A stretch of DNA of 53,616 bases, taken from Clostridiales bacterium UBA7273. Lineage in GTDB: Bacteria > Bacillota > Clostridia > Oscillospirales > Oscillospiraceae. The translations under genes and the position numbers were made by a program. Shown piece after piece: positions 17,641 through 26,514 of the stretch. The DNA lies in the NCBI GenBank assembly GCA_002472405.1, contig DKRV01000014.1:21767-75382 (forward strand), in the 5' to 3' direction. Below the pieces are notes generated by a model. The model was not told the DNA's origin. It did no database searches and saw only the letters and a list, made by a program, of their open reading frames with translations. Every line of letters begins with the position of its first letter. The stretch's first letter is position 1.

Positions 17641-17684
17641 TAAAAAACCGCCCTGCATCCTATATCCTATGGATGCAGGGCGGT
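17641..17684 (-). terminator. Terminator of the membrane pyrophosphatase gene
   Basis: A 14-bp stem (17647-17660 with 17671-17684) and a T6 tract on the minus strand directly after it. Confidence 0.88.
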
Positions 17685-17698
17685 GAGCCTTTTGATTA

Positions 17699-19693
17699 TC
17701 AGAACAGGCCGTTTGCAGTGAAGATAGCTGCGAAAACGGTGGAAACGACAGTCATGAGCTTGATGAGGATGTTGATCGACGGGCCGGAGGTATCCTTGAA
17801 CGGATCGCCTACGGTGTCGCCGACGACGGCTGCCTTGTGAGCATCGCTGCCCTTGCCGCCGTGGTGGCCTTCCTCGATGTACTTCTTTGCGTTATCCCAT
17901 GCGCCGCCGGCGTTGGACATGAACATTGCCATCATAACACCGGAAACGAGGGAGCCTGCCAGCAGACCTGCAAGAGCGGTCGAGCCGAGGATGAGGCCGA
18001 CTGCCAGAGGTGCAACGACTGCCATGATGCCGGGAACGAGCATTTCCTTAAGAGCCGCGGTGGTGGAGATAGCAACGCAGGTCTTGTAGTCGGGCTTTGC
18101 CTTGCCTTCCATGATGCCGGGGATTTCGTGGAACTGACGGCGAACCTCTTCGATCATGCTGTAAGCTGCCTTGGAAACGGAGTCCATGGTCATTGACGAG
18201 AACACGAACGGGAGCATGCCGCCGATGAGCAGACCGATAACGACGGTGGGGCTGGTCAGTGCGACCTGGTCTGCGGTCAGGCCGGTTGCCTGAGTGAAGG
18301 AAACGAACAGAGCAAGTGCGGTCAGAGCTGCAGAGCCGATCGCGAAGCCCTTGCCCATTGCTGCGGTGGTGTTGCCGACTGCGTCGAGCTTGTCGGTGAT
18401 CTCACGCACGGAGTGGTCAAGGCCGCTCATCTCTGCGATGCCGCCGGCGTTGTCGGCGATGGGGCCGTAAGCGTCAACCGCGACGGTGATGCCGGTGGTG
18501 GAGAGCATGCCGACTGCTGCAAGAGCAATGCCGTACAGGCCTGCAAACTTGTAAGCAAGGAAGATGCCTACGCAGATGAGAATGACGGGAACCCAGGTGG
18601 ACATCATGCCGACTGCGGTGCCGGAGATGATGGTGGTTGCGGAACCTGTCTCGGACTGCTGAGCGATCTTCTTAACGAACTTGTAGTCGCCGGAGGTGTA
18701 GACCTCGGTGACGATACCGATGACAAGGCCGACGACCAGACCGGCAACGATCGCGATAGCGGGACCGTAGCTGTTGAGCATGACCTTGCTGAGGATGATG
18801 GATGCGATAACAACAAGAAGGGCGGAAACATACGAGCCCATCTTCAGTGCCTTGTGGGGGTTGGAGCCTTCCTTGCCGCGGACAAAGAAAGTAGCGATAA
18901 CGGATGCGAGAATGCCGCATGCCGCGATGACCAGCGGGAAGATAACGGACAGATCGCCAAACTGAGCAATAACAACTGCGCCGAGGGTCATTGCGGAGAT
19001 GATAGCGCCGACATAGCTCTCGAACAGGTCAGCGCCCATGCCTGCAACGTCGCCTACGTTGTCGCCGACGTTATCTGCGATAACTGCAGGGTTGCGGGGG
19101 TCATCCTCGGGGATGCCTGCCTCGACCTTGCCGACGAGGTCTGCGCCGACGTCAGCAGCCTTGGTGTAGATACCGCCGCCGACACGGGCAAACAGAGCGA
19201 TAGAGCTTGCGCCGAGGGAGAAGCCGAAGAGAACGCTGGTGTCCTCAAAGATGAGGAACAGAACGGATGCGCCGAGAAGGCCGAGGCCGACAACGCACAT
19301 ACCCATGACAGAGCCGCCGGAGAATGCGATCGACAGAGCCTTGTTCATGCCGCTTGTGCGTGCTGCGTTTGCGGTGCGGACGTTAGCCTTGGTTGCAACG
19401 TTCATGCCGATGTAGCCTGCAAGAATGGAGAACAGAGCACCGAACAGGAAGCAAAGTGCGGTGATCCAGCTGCCCAGACCGAGGCCGATGGCAATAAACA
19501 GAACGACTACAAAGATCGCAAGGATCTTGTACTCTGCAAAAAGGAAAGCCTTTGCGCCATCGTTGATAGCCGCTGCGATTTCCTTCATGCGCTCGGTACC
19601 TGCGTCCTGCTTGGACACGAATGCTATCTTATAGAAAGCAAACAGCAGAGCGACCACTGCGAGAGCAGGTGCCAGGAACTTAAGGGATTCCAT
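17699..19693 (-). CDS. hppA: Membrane-bound ion-pumping pyrophosphatase
   Basis: Integral membrane enzyme of 664 residues with about 16 membrane segments. It hydrolyses pyrophosphate to pump H+ or Na+. The PPi-binding acidic motifs are present: DVGADLVGKVEAG, DNVGDNVGD and a late DTVGDPFKDTSGP. The segment G-N-T-T-A-A carries Ala where K+-independent enzymes have Lys, which points to the K+-dependent class. Whether it pumps Na+ or H+ cannot be decided by eye. The ATG at 19693 follows TAGGAG. An upstream in-frame extension has no ribosome site and is rejected. Confidence 0.95.
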   Translation of the reverse strand: MESLKFLAPALAVVALLFAFYKIAFVSKQDAGTERMKEIAAAINDGAKAFLFAEYKILAIFVVVLFIAIGLGLGSWITALCFLFGALFSILAGYIGMNVATKANVRTANAARTSGMNKALSIAFSGGSVMGMCVVGLGLLGASVLFLIFEDTSVLFGFSLGASSIALFARVGGGIYTKAADVGADLVGKVEAGIPEDDPRNPAVIADNVGDNVGDVAGMGADLFESYVGAIISAMTLGAVVIAQFGDLSVIFPLVIAACGILASVIATFFVRGKEGSNPHKALKMGSYVSALLVVIASIILSKVMLNSYGPAIAIVAGLVVGLVIGIVTEVYTSGDYKFVKKIAQQSETGSATTIISGTAVGMMSTWVPVILICVGIFLAYKFAGLYGIALAAVGMLSTTGITVAVDAYGPIADNAGGIAEMSGLDHSVREITDKLDAVGNTTAAMGKGFAIGSAALTALALFVSFTQATGLTADQVALTSPTVVIGLLIGGMLPFVFSSMTMDSVSKAAYSMIEEVRRQFHEIPGIMEGKAKPDYKTCVAISTTAALKEMLVPGIMAVVAPLAVGLILGSTALAGLLAGSLVSGVMMAMFMSNAGGAWDNAKKYIEEGHHGGKGSDAHKAAVVGDTVGDPFKDTSGPSINILIKLMTVVSTVFAAIFTANGLF

Positions 19694-19777
19694 AAAATTC
19701 ACTCCTATTAAATTAATTACTGAACTGGGAGTCGCAACGGACACGGTGTTTATAAGCCGTTAACAACTCGTTTATGT

Positions 19778-19806
19778 ATTTTATACTATTGTAGGGTAAA
19801 AATCAA
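19778..19806 (-). promoter_or_regulatory. Promoter for the pyrophosphatase gene
   Basis: On the minus strand: TTGATT (19806-19801), 17-nt spacer, TAAAAT (19783-19778). Confidence 0.55.
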
Positions 19807-20127
19807 TTTTAAAATGCGTGCTTTTCGTTCAAATTCAACAAATTTATCAATTTTTACGAAAGATGCGCGTTTTTAGCGCTCAAGGTGTACAAAACACACA
19901 AAAATGCATCGAAGAAGATAAAAACACTGATATTTTAATAACAAACACAGCCCGTTTTTGGGCAATCTGTCGGCAAAGACCGAAAATTGTGTTTTTACAC
20001 GGAAGCGAAAAAGTTAAAAATTATTAAAATGTTCAAAAAATTAATGTTGGAAAATCACGAACTCGTGGTAAAATATAAAAATACCATACAGCGTATACAT
20101 TTATAATTTTAAGTGGGAGGCTCGTTC
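19807..20127 (+). promoter_or_regulatory. AT-rich intergenic region with promoter for plsC
   Basis: No convincing gene. A short frame inside (19818-20027) lacks a ribosome site and any recognisable motif. A candidate promoter is TTGGAA (20047-20052), 16-nt spacer, TAAAAT (20069-20074). GGGAGG follows at 20115-20120. Confidence 0.5.
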
Positions 20128-20979
20128 ATGCTTCTTAGAATATTTGCCGCTATCGGAGCCGCAGGCTCTGTTCTGCACACGCTCATTGCCGGTCAGGCGG
20201 GGGGCGCATTGAAGGTCACCGGCGTTATGCTGCTGCGTTTTCTTGAATACTTCTTCGGCGCTCACATCGCCTACGCGCTCATAATGCTGATCTCAACAGA
20301 GCTTTTCATAAACAAGAATAAGCCGCAGGAAAAGCCGTCAAAGTTCTGGCTGTGGCATCTGCATGCCGTGGCGGATCTTCTGTGCTTTTATGCGCGCGCG
20401 GATGTTTCGATAACGGGAACGGAGCTTATCCCGAAGGATACGCGCTATCTCATGGTGGCAAACCACCGTTCGCTTGCCGACCCTGTCGTCATGGTACACA
20501 AGATGCCCAAGGAGGAGCTTACCTTCGTATCAAAGCCGGGCAACCTGAAGATCCCCATCATCGGCAAGGTTATGCACAAGTGCGGCTGCCTGCCGCTTGA
20601 CAGGGAAAATAACCGCGAGGCGCTCAAAACCGTCAAGGCGGCGACCGAGTATATCGACAAGGACTATGCCTCCGTTGTCATTTATCCCGAGGGCACGCGC
20701 AGCAAGCAGGAGGATATGCTGCCGTTTCACGCAGGCTCGTTCAAGATCGCGCAGAGAGCGAACGTCCCCGTCGTGTGCGTTGCGCTGCGCAATACCGACA
20801 GGGTCATTCACAATTTCCCTCTTAAAAAGACGAATATATACATAGATGTTGTCGGCGTTATCGACGCAGAGTATGTCAAGGAGCACAAAACCAAGGAAAC
20901 CGCGCAGCTTGCTCAGACGATGATCGAGGAGAAGCTCGATGCGGAAAAGAAAAAGGAGGATGCTGCCGCTAAATGCTGA
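20128..20979 (+). CDS. plsC: 1-acyl-sn-glycerol-3-phosphate acyltransferase
   Basis: Phospholipid acyltransferase of 283 residues that makes phosphatidic acid from lysophosphatidate at the membrane. Two N-terminal hydrophobic segments precede the catalytic block: HX4D with His113 and Asp118 in NHRSLADP, and the acceptor-binding motif YPEGTRSK. The chosen ATG at 20128 is 7 nt behind GGGAGG. A GTG at 20113 would place that site inside the gene. It overlaps the first ABC exporter gene by 7 nt, so the exporter and lipid enzyme share an operon. Confidence 0.85.
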   Translation: MLLRIFAAIGAAGSVLHTLIAGQAGGALKVTGVMLLRFLEYFFGAHIAYALIMLISTELFINKNKPQEKPSKFWLWHLHAVADLLCFYARADVSITGTELIPKDTRYLMVANHRSLADPVVMVHKMPKEELTFVSKPGNLKIPIIGKVMHKCGCLPLDRENNREALKTVKAATEYIDKDYASVVIYPEGTRSKQEDMLPFHAGSFKIAQRANVPVVCVALRNTDRVIHNFPLKKTNIYIDVVGVIDAEYVKEHKTKETAQLAQTMIEEKLDAEKKKEDAAAKC

Positions 20980-22745
20980 AGCTGTTGAAACTGTTTAGGT
21001 ATCTGAGAGCGAAGGAATGGCTGTTTTGCCTGTTCAGCCTTGTTTTTGTATGTGCTCAGGTCGTTCTTGAGCTTATGATACCCGATTATATGTCCGAGAT
21101 AACGACGCTTATCGAAACTCCGGGCAGCGCGATGGGCGATGTCTGGAGCGCCGGCGGAATGATGCTGCTGTGCGCGTTCGGAAGTCTTGTCTCATCGATC
21201 GCGGTGTGCTTTTTTGCCTCGCGCATCGCGGCAAATTTCTCAAAGCGTCTGAGAAAAGAAATGTTCTACAAGGTCGAGAGCTTCACTCTCGAGGAGATAA
21301 ACGCTTTTTCAACCGCGAGCCTTATAACCCGTTCGACAAACGACGTTGTTCAGGTGCAGATGCTGGTCGTTTTGTCGCTTCAGGTTGTTGTCAAGGCGCC
21401 GCTCATGGCCGTTTGGGCGATAATGAAGATCGCCGGAAAGGCGTGGCAGTGGTCGCTGGCAACGGGCATCGCGGTCGTGCTGCTTGCTGCGATACTGAGC
21501 GTTGCCGTCGTGCGCACGTTTCCGCGCTTTAAGCGCATCCAGTGGCTTCAGGATTCGCTCAACCAGTCCGCGCGCGAAAATCTCACAGGCATCCGCGTCG
21601 TGCATGCGTATAATGCCGAGGAGTACCAGGAAAAGAAGTTTGAAAAGGTCAACACCGAGCTTCTTAACAACTCGCTGTTTGCAAACCGCACCATGACGCT
21701 TCTAAGCCCGTTCATGAGCCTTGTCATGAACAGCCTTAACATGTCGATCTACTGGATAGGCGCGGTGCTGATAAATGCCGTTGCCATAAACGGCGCGGCC
21801 TCGATTGCCTCGCGCGTTGATATCTTTGCGGATATGATCGTTTTCATGTCCTACGCGATGCAGGTCATAATGAGCTTCATAATGATCGTCATGGTCATTA
21901 TCATCATGCCGCGTGCGCTGGAGGCTGCAAAGCGTATAAGCGAGGTGCTTGCGACCGAGCCTAAGGTCGTAAGCGGCTCTGTCACCGATTCCGGCGACGT
22001 GCGCGGTACGGTCGAGTTTAAAAACGTAAGCTTCACCTATCCCGGCGGCAGCGGCAGCGTCATCAGCGACGTGAGCTTCAAGGCCGACAGGGGTGAAACG
22101 GTCGCGTTCATCGGCTCCACCGGCTCCGGCAAAACGACGCTCATGAACCTAATCCCAAGGTTTTATGACGCAAGCGAGGGAGAGGTGCTCGTTGACGGCG
22201 TGAACGTCAAGGACTATGACCTCGAAGCACTTTATGCCAAGATAGGCTACGTCTCGCAGAAGGCGGTCATGTTCACGGGAACCGTCGCCGACAACGTGGC
22301 GTTCGGCCAAAACGCGGATAAGAGCAAGCTGACCGACGCGCTGGAGATATCGCACTCGGCAGACTTTGTCTCCGAGCTTGAGGATAAGGAAAACGCGCAC
22401 ATGGCGCGCGGCGGCACGAACTTCTCCGGCGGCCAGAAGCAGCGCCTTTCCATAGCGCGCGCACTCTGCCGCGACTGCGAGATACTCATTTTTGACGACA
22501 CCTTCTCCGCGCTCGACTTTAAGACCGACCGCGAGCTGAGGGATGCTCTGAAAGACCGCACCGACGGGCAGACAAAGTTTATCGTTGCCCAGCGCATCGG
22601 CACCATCATGTCGGCCGACAGGATCGTCGTTCTTGACGAAGGCCGAGTGGTCGGCATCGGAACTCACAGGGAGCTGCTCAAGTCCTGCGAGGTCTATCGC
22701 CAGATCGCGCTCAGCCAGCTTTCGGAGGAGGAACTTGCCATATGA
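20973..22745 (+). CDS. ABC exporter half-transporter, degenerate-site subunit
   Basis: Type IV ABC exporter subunit of 590 residues: six membrane segments (about 1-310), then an ATPase domain (about 340-590). Walker A is GSTGSGKTT and the signature SGGQKQR. The Walker B region is ILIFDD, so Asp509 replaces the catalytic Glu, and the switch His is Gln540 (VAQRIG). This is the non-catalytic pattern seen in one partner of heterodimeric exporters. It overlaps the second subunit by ATGA. The substrate is unknown; lipids or drugs are common. Confidence 0.92.
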   Translation: MLKLLKLFRYLRAKEWLFCLFSLVFVCAQVVLELMIPDYMSEITTLIETPGSAMGDVWSAGGMMLLCAFGSLVSSIAVCFFASRIAANFSKRLRKEMFYKVESFTLEEINAFSTASLITRSTNDVVQVQMLVVLSLQVVVKAPLMAVWAIMKIAGKAWQWSLATGIAVVLLAAILSVAVVRTFPRFKRIQWLQDSLNQSARENLTGIRVVHAYNAEEYQEKKFEKVNTELLNNSLFANRTMTLLSPFMSLVMNSLNMSIYWIGAVLINAVAINGAASIASRVDIFADMIVFMSYAMQVIMSFIMIVMVIIIMPRALEAAKRISEVLATEPKVVSGSVTDSGDVRGTVEFKNVSFTYPGGSGSVISDVSFKADRGETVAFIGSTGSGKTTLMNLIPRFYDASEGEVLVDGVNVKDYDLEALYAKIGYVSQKAVMFTGTVADNVAFGQNADKSKLTDALEISHSADFVSELEDKENAHMARGGTNFSGGQKQRLSIARALCRDCEILIFDDTFSALDFKTDRELRDALKDRTDGQTKFIVAQRIGTIMSADRIVVLDEGRVVGIGTHRELLKSCEVYRQIALSQLSEEELAI

Positions 22746-24526
22746 GACACGGACCACCGGGAAGAGGCGCCGACGAAAAGCCCAAAAACGTCAAAAGCTC
22801 GATGCTTGAGCTGCTGCGGTATTTAAAGCCGTGGTACAAGCCCATTGTTATTTCGCTCATCTTCAGCCTCGTCGGCACGCTTCTGACGATAATTGCGCCC
22901 GATAAGCTTGCAGACCTGACCAACAATATCAGCGACGGACTGCAAACGGGCATAGATATGGACCTTATCATAAAGTCCATCCTCATCATACTTGCAATAT
23001 ACATAAGCGCAAACCTCGTCACCTGCGCGGCAAGCTATATCATGATAACCGTCATGCAGAAGCTTGCGTGGAGCATGCGCACGAGCATCAGCCAGAAGAT
23101 AAACAAGCTTCCGCTTAAATTCTTCGACAAGGTCACCGTCGGCGACGTTCTCAGCCGCATCACGAACGACGTTGACACCATATCCTCGGCGCTCAACTCC
23201 AGTATAACGACGCTCGTTCAGGCTGTCGTGCAGTTCGTGGGCGTTACTATAATAATGTTTGCAACCAGCGGCCGCCTTGCACTGACGGCGATCGGCTCGT
23301 CGATACTCGGCTTTGTGCTGATGTTCTTCATCGTTTCGCGCTCGCGCAAGTACTTCCGCCAGCAGCAGCAGAATCTCGGCGATATGAACGGCCACGTCGA
23401 GGAAATGTATTCGGGCCACAACATCGTAAGAGCCTACGGCGCAACGGCGCAGTCGAAGAAGGAGTTCGACCGCATAAACGATAATCTTTACAACAGTGCG
23501 TGGAAGTCGCAGTTTTTCAGCGGAATGCTGATGCCGCTGATGGGCTTTGTCGGCAGCCTCGGCTATGTCGCCGTGTGCATCGTCGGCGCAACGCTCACGA
23601 TGAGCGGAGCCATCCGCTTCGGCACAGTCATTGCGTTTATAAGCTACGTAAAGCTCTTCACCAACCCCCTGAGCCAGATATCCCAGGCTGTCAGCAGTCT
23701 CATGTCGGCCGGCGCTGCCGGCGAAAGGGTGTTCGGCTTCCTCGCCGAGGAGGAAATGCCTGACGACAGCGGCTGCACCGCGCACATCGATCATGTTCGC
23801 GGCAAGGTCGAGTTTGAAAATGTACGCTTCGGCTATGACGAGGATAAGCCGATAATCCACGATTTCTCCGCCGATATAGAGCCGGGGCAGAAGGTGGCCA
23901 TAGTCGGCTACACCGGCGCCGGCAAAACCACGATGGTAAACCTGCTCATGCGCTTTTACGAGCTGTGGAGCGGGCAGATAAAGATCGACGGTGTGCTGGT
24001 TTCGCAGATGCGCCGCAGCGACGTACACGCAATGTTCGGCATGGTGCTTCAGGACACATGGCTGTTCGACGGAACATATCGCGAGAATATCGCCTACGGC
24101 AAGCCCGGCGTCACCGATGAGCAGATCGAGGCCGCGTGTAAGCTCGTCGGTCTTGACCACTACATAAAGACGCTGCCCAAGGGCTACGATACGGAGCTTA
24201 ACGACCGCAGCAGCCTTTCGGCAGGCCAGCGCCAGCTGTTGACCATCGCGCGCGCAATGGTCGAAAATGCTCCGATGATAATTCTCGACGAGGCCACAAG
24301 CTCTGTAGATACGCGAACCGAGGTGCTCGTGCAGAAGGCGATGGATCGCCTCACGCGCGGCAGAACGAGCTTCGTCATTGCCCACCGCCTGTCCACCATC
24401 CGCGACGCGGACCTCATCCTTGTCATGGATAAGGGTGATATCGTCGAAAGCGGAACGCATGAGCAGCTGCTCGAAAAGGGCGGTTTGTATAAGGAGCTGT
24501 ACACCAGCCAGTTTGAAAACAAGTGA
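22742..24526 (+). CDS. ABC exporter half-transporter, catalytic subunit
   Basis: Partner subunit of 594 residues with six membrane segments (about 30-330) and an ATPase domain. Its own Walker A (GYTGAGKTT), Walker B with catalytic Glu517 (IILDEATSS) and H-loop (IAHRLST) are canonical. The signature reads LSAGQ instead of LSGGQ. Hydrolysis would therefore occur at a composite site made with the first subunit's intact SGGQ. The start overlaps the preceding stop by 4 nt. It is probably a heterodimer with the upstream product. Confidence 0.92.
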   Translation: MRHGPPGRGADEKPKNVKSSMLELLRYLKPWYKPIVISLIFSLVGTLLTIIAPDKLADLTNNISDGLQTGIDMDLIIKSILIILAIYISANLVTCAASYIMITVMQKLAWSMRTSISQKINKLPLKFFDKVTVGDVLSRITNDVDTISSALNSSITTLVQAVVQFVGVTIIMFATSGRLALTAIGSSILGFVLMFFIVSRSRKYFRQQQQNLGDMNGHVEEMYSGHNIVRAYGATAQSKKEFDRINDNLYNSAWKSQFFSGMLMPLMGFVGSLGYVAVCIVGATLTMSGAIRFGTVIAFISYVKLFTNPLSQISQAVSSLMSAGAAGERVFGFLAEEEMPDDSGCTAHIDHVRGKVEFENVRFGYDEDKPIIHDFSADIEPGQKVAIVGYTGAGKTTMVNLLMRFYELWSGQIKIDGVLVSQMRRSDVHAMFGMVLQDTWLFDGTYRENIAYGKPGVTDEQIEAACKLVGLDHYIKTLPKGYDTELNDRSSLSAGQRQLLTIARAMVENAPMIILDEATSSVDTRTEVLVQKAMDRLTRGRTSFVIAHRLSTIRDADLILVMDKGDIVESGTHEQLLEKGGLYKELYTSQFENK

Positions 24527-24535
24527 GGTAGAGCG

Positions 24536-25270
24536 TTGAAAAAGGTTGCACTGATAACCGGCTCGTCGCGTGGCATCGGCAGGTCTTGCGCCGTGTCACT
24601 TGCCCGGCGCGGCTACGCCGTTTGCATAAATTACATCGAGCGCCGCGATAAGGCAGAGGAGCTTCGCGATGAGTTGCTTGCCGAGGGGCATGAGACCATG
24701 TGCTTTGGAGCCGACGTTGCCGACAGAGCCGCCGTGCACGAAATGGTCGGCGCGGTGAAGGCACGCTTTGGAGATATAACGCTGCTTGTCAACAACGCTG
24801 GCATTGCGCGCCAAAGCCTGTTTCAGGATATAAGCGAGGAATACTGGCGCAGGATATTCGATGTGAACGTAAACGGTGCGTTCAACACCATTCAGGAGGT
24901 GCTGCCGAGCATGCTGCATGAGCACTCGGGCTGTATCGTGAATGTGTCGTCGATATGGGGCATGCACGGCGCGTCGTGCGAGGTCGCGTATTCGGCAACA
25001 AAGCACGCGATAATCGGCCTTACGCGCTCGCTTGCGCAGGAGCTTGCGCCGACTCACATCCGCGTAAACTGCGTTGCGCCCGGCGTCATAAACACCGACA
25101 TGGTGCAGGTGCTCGGCGATGAAACGCTCGATATGCTTGCCGAAGACACGCCCCTCGGCAGGCTCGGCAGACCCGAGGACATCGCCGAAGCCGTCGCGTT
25201 CTTGGCGTCCGACAGCGCCTCGTTCATAACCGGCCAAATACTCTGCGCCGACGGCGGATTCATAAAATAA
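24536..25270 (+). CDS. Short-chain dehydrogenase/reductase (FabG-like)
   Basis: NAD(P)-dependent oxidoreductase of 244 residues. Cofactor motif TGSSRGIG (8-15), NNAG (86-89), and catalytic Ser139, Tyr152 and Lys156 (YSATK) are all intact. Closest by pattern to 3-oxoacyl-ACP reductases, but without a fatty-acid operon the substrate is uncertain. The start is a TTG at 24536 behind GAGGTAGAG, 9 nt after the ABC gene, so it is likely the last gene of the plsC operon. Confidence 0.88.
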   Translation: MKKVALITGSSRGIGRSCAVSLARRGYAVCINYIERRDKAEELRDELLAEGHETMCFGADVADRAAVHEMVGAVKARFGDITLLVNNAGIARQSLFQDISEEYWRRIFDVNVNGAFNTIQEVLPSMLHEHSGCIVNVSSIWGMHGASCEVAYSATKHAIIGLTRSLAQELAPTHIRVNCVAPGVINTDMVQVLGDETLDMLAEDTPLGRLGRPEDIAEAVAFLASDSASFITGQILCADGGFIK

Positions 25271-25294
25271 GAAAAACTCCGGTTCGGCGTATAC

Positions 25295-25330
25295 GCAAAG
25301 GGATGCTGCCTTTTGGCAGCATCCCTTTGC
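25295..25330. terminator. Strong hairpin, probable terminator
   Basis: A perfect 16-bp stem (25295-25310 with 25315-25330) closes a TTTT loop. The flanking T-tract is poor on both strands (TGTTT on plus), which is atypical of an intrinsic terminator. Confidence 0.6.
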
Positions 25331-25403
25331 TGTTTGCATATTCATTTTCGGTGTCAGATGTTTTCTCGCGTAAATGCGACTACGCCTATTTAAATAAAGC
25401 AAC

Positions 25404-25880
25404 TTACGATATGGGCTTAAAATCGGGTTTTTGCTCGCGCTGCTGGCGCTCGAAGTCTGCGGCTTCCTTCATGTAGGGCAGCATGTGGTCGCGCACAAGC
25501 TCGGGCCACATGAGAAAATACGTCCCGAAGGGGTTTACGACGGCGTGGCGCTTGTTGTCAACGAGCATCTGGAAATAGTCCATCGGCTTTAAGCACACGC
25601 AGTCGCACTGATCCTTGAGCTTCCCGAACTCATCTGGATCGGTAAAAATGGGGATGAACACCTGATTGTTCACGGTAAGCGTTATAAAATTGAGCATCGC
25701 GGAGGATGCGCCGTTTTTCTGCACGGCAAAGTACATCGGCGTTTTTGCAAGCTGCTCGAGCAGCATGGTCAGCGACTGCTGATCCTTGCCCTGCGACTGG
25801 CTGTATTTGCCGATGAGCTTTTTTATGCCTATGCGCGATATCTGATCTATCTGCTGCTGGCTAAGTTCCGAATTTGCCAT
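25404..25880 (-). CDS. SseB-like protein
   Basis: Cytoplasmic protein of 158 residues with the pattern of the SseB N-terminal domain: FIPIFTDPDEF, CVCLKPMDYFQM and a terminal VVNPFGTYF block. SseB domains are widespread and usually of unknown function; some relatives are linked to secretion or sugar metabolism loci. The reading frame extends 42 codons further upstream, but the ATG at 25880 has AGAGGT 8 nt before it and starts a plausible helix. It is divergent from the phage-like islet. Confidence 0.75.
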   Translation of the reverse strand: MANSELSQQQIDQISRIGIKKLIGKYSQSQGKDQQSLTMLLEQLAKTPMYFAVQKNGASSAMLNFITLTVNNQVFIPIFTDPDEFGKLKDQCDCVCLKPMDYFQMLVDNKRHAVVNPFGTYFLMWPELVRDHMLPYMKEAADFERQQREQKPDFKPIS

Positions 25881-25975
25881 AAATATTACCTCTCGACTAA
25901 GTTTTTCACCATCATACCACACATTGCCGCACTTGTCCATTGAACAAAAATTTACGCGATAGCATAGTGCTTGCA

Positions 25976-26003
25976 TTGACAAATTACGCATTTTTGCTAC
26001 TAT
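25976..26003 (+). promoter_or_regulatory. Promoter for the phage-tail-like islet
   Basis: TTGACA (25976-25981), 16-nt spacer, TACTAT (25998-26003). It drives a transcript starting near 26010. Confidence 0.6.
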
Positions 26004-26070
26004 CAAAGATGCCGATGCAGAAAGCAGCCTCGAGCTTTTTGCTCACGGCAGCATGAAAAGGAGAATTCTC

Positions 26071-26514
26071 ATGGACATAAATATCAAAGTTAAGGACAAG
26101 ATTGCGGTAGGGGATGAGACGCTCATCGTCTGCGGCAACAGCGACTACACGGTAAACTTCGAGCTTGACGCCGAATGGGCGGCATACGACAAAAAGACCA
26201 TGCGCATAGGCTATCGCAACGGCAAATACAAGGATGTTGATTTCACGGGGTCAAGCTGCGCGCTGCCTGTTATAAAAAAGCGCCCATGGATAGCCATCGG
26301 CCTTTACGCCGGGCAGCTTAAAACCTCGACTCCGGCGGTGTTCCGCTGCGCCGAGTGCATCACCGACAGAGATGACGAGCCGATCGACAAGCCCGAGGTG
26401 TCGCCATATAAGATACTGACGATAAAGCTCGGCGACAGGGTCGAAAGATACGAATACACCGGCCTTAAGGATAAAACAATTGAGGTCGCGGACGGAAGCG
26501 AGGTGAGCTACTGA
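26071..26514 (+). CDS. Phage-structural-like protein, function unknown
   Basis: Protein of 147 residues that I do not recognise with certainty. It is rich in beta-strand-like segments and has no signal peptide or membrane segment. Similar small beta proteins precede tail-fibre or baseplate genes in Clostridial phages. The ATG at 26071 is 7 nt behind AAGGAG. A first in-frame ATG at 26053 overlaps that ribosome site and is rejected. Its stop overlaps the start of the next gene by one base, so the two are translated together. Confidence 0.5.
   Translation: MDINIKVKDKIAVGDETLIVCGNSDYTVNFELDAEWAAYDKKTMRIGYRNGKYKDVDFTGSSCALPVIKKRPWIAIGLYAGQLKTSTPAVFRCAECITDRDDEPIDKPEVSPYKILTIKLGDRVERYEYTGLKDKTIEVADGSEVSY

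Noticed and set aside
18413..19711. Long open frame on the plus strand opposite the pyrophosphatase gene (432 codons)
   Set aside because: It mirrors a conserved membrane enzyme on the other strand, has no ribosome site and a composition full of Cys/Asp/Asn that looks like a shadow frame.
19818..20027. Short plus-strand frame of 69 codons in the AT-rich gap before plsC
   Set aside because: No ribosome site, no motif and composition like intergenic DNA.
22823..24460. Minus-strand frame of 545 codons opposite the second ABC exporter gene
   Set aside because: Antisense shadow of a clearly conserved gene; low-complexity Arg/Ala-rich product without motifs.
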